Assembly: GCA_023398495.1 (NCBI GenBank)
Contig: JAEWSG010000121.1
Span: 1-40,856, forward strand
Reading direction: 5' to 3'
DNA length: 40,856 bases
DNA from: Bacillota bacterium
GTDB lineage: Bacteria; Bacillota; Clostridia; Acetivibrionales; Acetivibrionaceae
In this document: in pieces, positions 40,764 to 40,856 of the stretch
Layout: each line of letters starts with the position of its first letter
Position numbering within the stretch: the first letter of the stretch is position 1
Program-made: the position numbers and the translations under genes
The notes under the pieces: generated by a model
The model's database searches: none
What the model saw: only the letters and a program-made list of their open reading frames with translations
Told to the model about the DNA's origin: nothing

Positions 40764-40856
40764 ATGAATTCTATTATAACAGATAATTCAAACGCTGAAC
40801 ATGCTATTTCTTCCAAAATTGATAACTTTTTTGCTAAGTATTCAATTAGCAGGCTT
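40764..40856 (+). CDS. Transposase, N-terminal fragment cut by the window edge
   Basis: The first 31 codons are visible, starting MNSIITDNSNAEHAISSK and continuing IDNFFAKYSISRL. This looks like the N-terminus of transposases in clostridial IS4-like elements. An AGAGGGA site precedes the ATG and TATAAT lies at 40714-40719. The element's left end is probably inside 40600-40700, but I cannot fix its terminal repeat. The gap 40403-40763 otherwise has only a weak hairpin (ACACC..GGTGT near 40530). Confidence 0.6.
   Translation, partial: MNSIITDNSNAEHAISSKIDNFFAKYSISRL

Noticed and set aside
40625..40816. 63-codon minus-strand frame
   Set aside because: It overlaps the ribosome site and start of the plus-strand transposase, which is better supported.

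Overview
This window looks like chromosome from a low-GC, anaerobic, spore-forming, cellulolytic clostridium of the Acetivibrio/Hungateiclostridium (Clostridium thermocellum-like) type. The evidence is AT-rich DNA with strong AGGAGG ribosome sites, a GerA-type spore germinant receptor operon, a type I dockerin (cellulosome) protein beside a GH27 alpha-galactosidase, two SLH cell-surface proteins and a lysine 2,3-aminomutase. No phage, CRISPR or conjugative module was seen.

Left part (1-9.1 kb), mostly minus strand. A ClC-type chloride/proton antiporter with an RCK_C tail is followed upstream by ablB, kamA and dapB. A textbook c-di-AMP (ydaO/yuaA) riboswitch with its own terminator sits in front of dapB, and a -10 box abuts the aptamer. 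Together these read as a c-di-AMP-controlled pathway to the osmolyte N-epsilon-acetyl-beta-lysine: DapB supplies lysine precursors, KamA makes beta-lysine and AblB acetylates it. A GGDEF protein with a degenerate active site and a ribbon-helix-helix tail lies directly upstream. tRNA-Trp and an orphan MASE3-PAS histidine kinase follow.

Middle (9.2-22.3 kb). There are two coupled 2-hydroxyacyl-CoA dehydratase-like proteins. Next is a gerAA-AB-AC operon with a small two-helix candidate D subunit, then hflKC and a membrane-anchored 3D-domain wall hydrolase. tRNA-Pro, a membrane-anchored excisionase-like protein, a lipoprotein and a copper-amine-oxidase-like stalk protein follow. Two short one-helix microproteins (34 and 40 aa) of one family are missed by ordinary ORF cut-offs.

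Right part (22.5-40.9 kb). Two SLH proteins share the same C-terminal three-domain block. Between them lie a lipoprotein with a jelly-roll domain and an operon of two unrecognised proteins plus an ATP-dependent DNA ligase carrying a one-base frameshift. Then come a TPR protein, a secreted chagasin-like multidomain protein, and the GH27 enzyme co-oriented with an Ig-dockerin protein. The far right is a decaying zone: fragments of a NUDIX/IPP isomerase, a spore photoproduct lyase-like protein and a VOC protein, and the start of a transposase at the edge.

Intergenic spaces carry several families of short repeats: a ~210-bp MITE-like element with 23-bp perfect terminal repeats, a ~144-bp element present as an inverted pair 25 kb apart, a 36-45-bp hairpin in four copies, and a 47-50-bp hairpin in three copies, each just upstream of a minus-strand gene.
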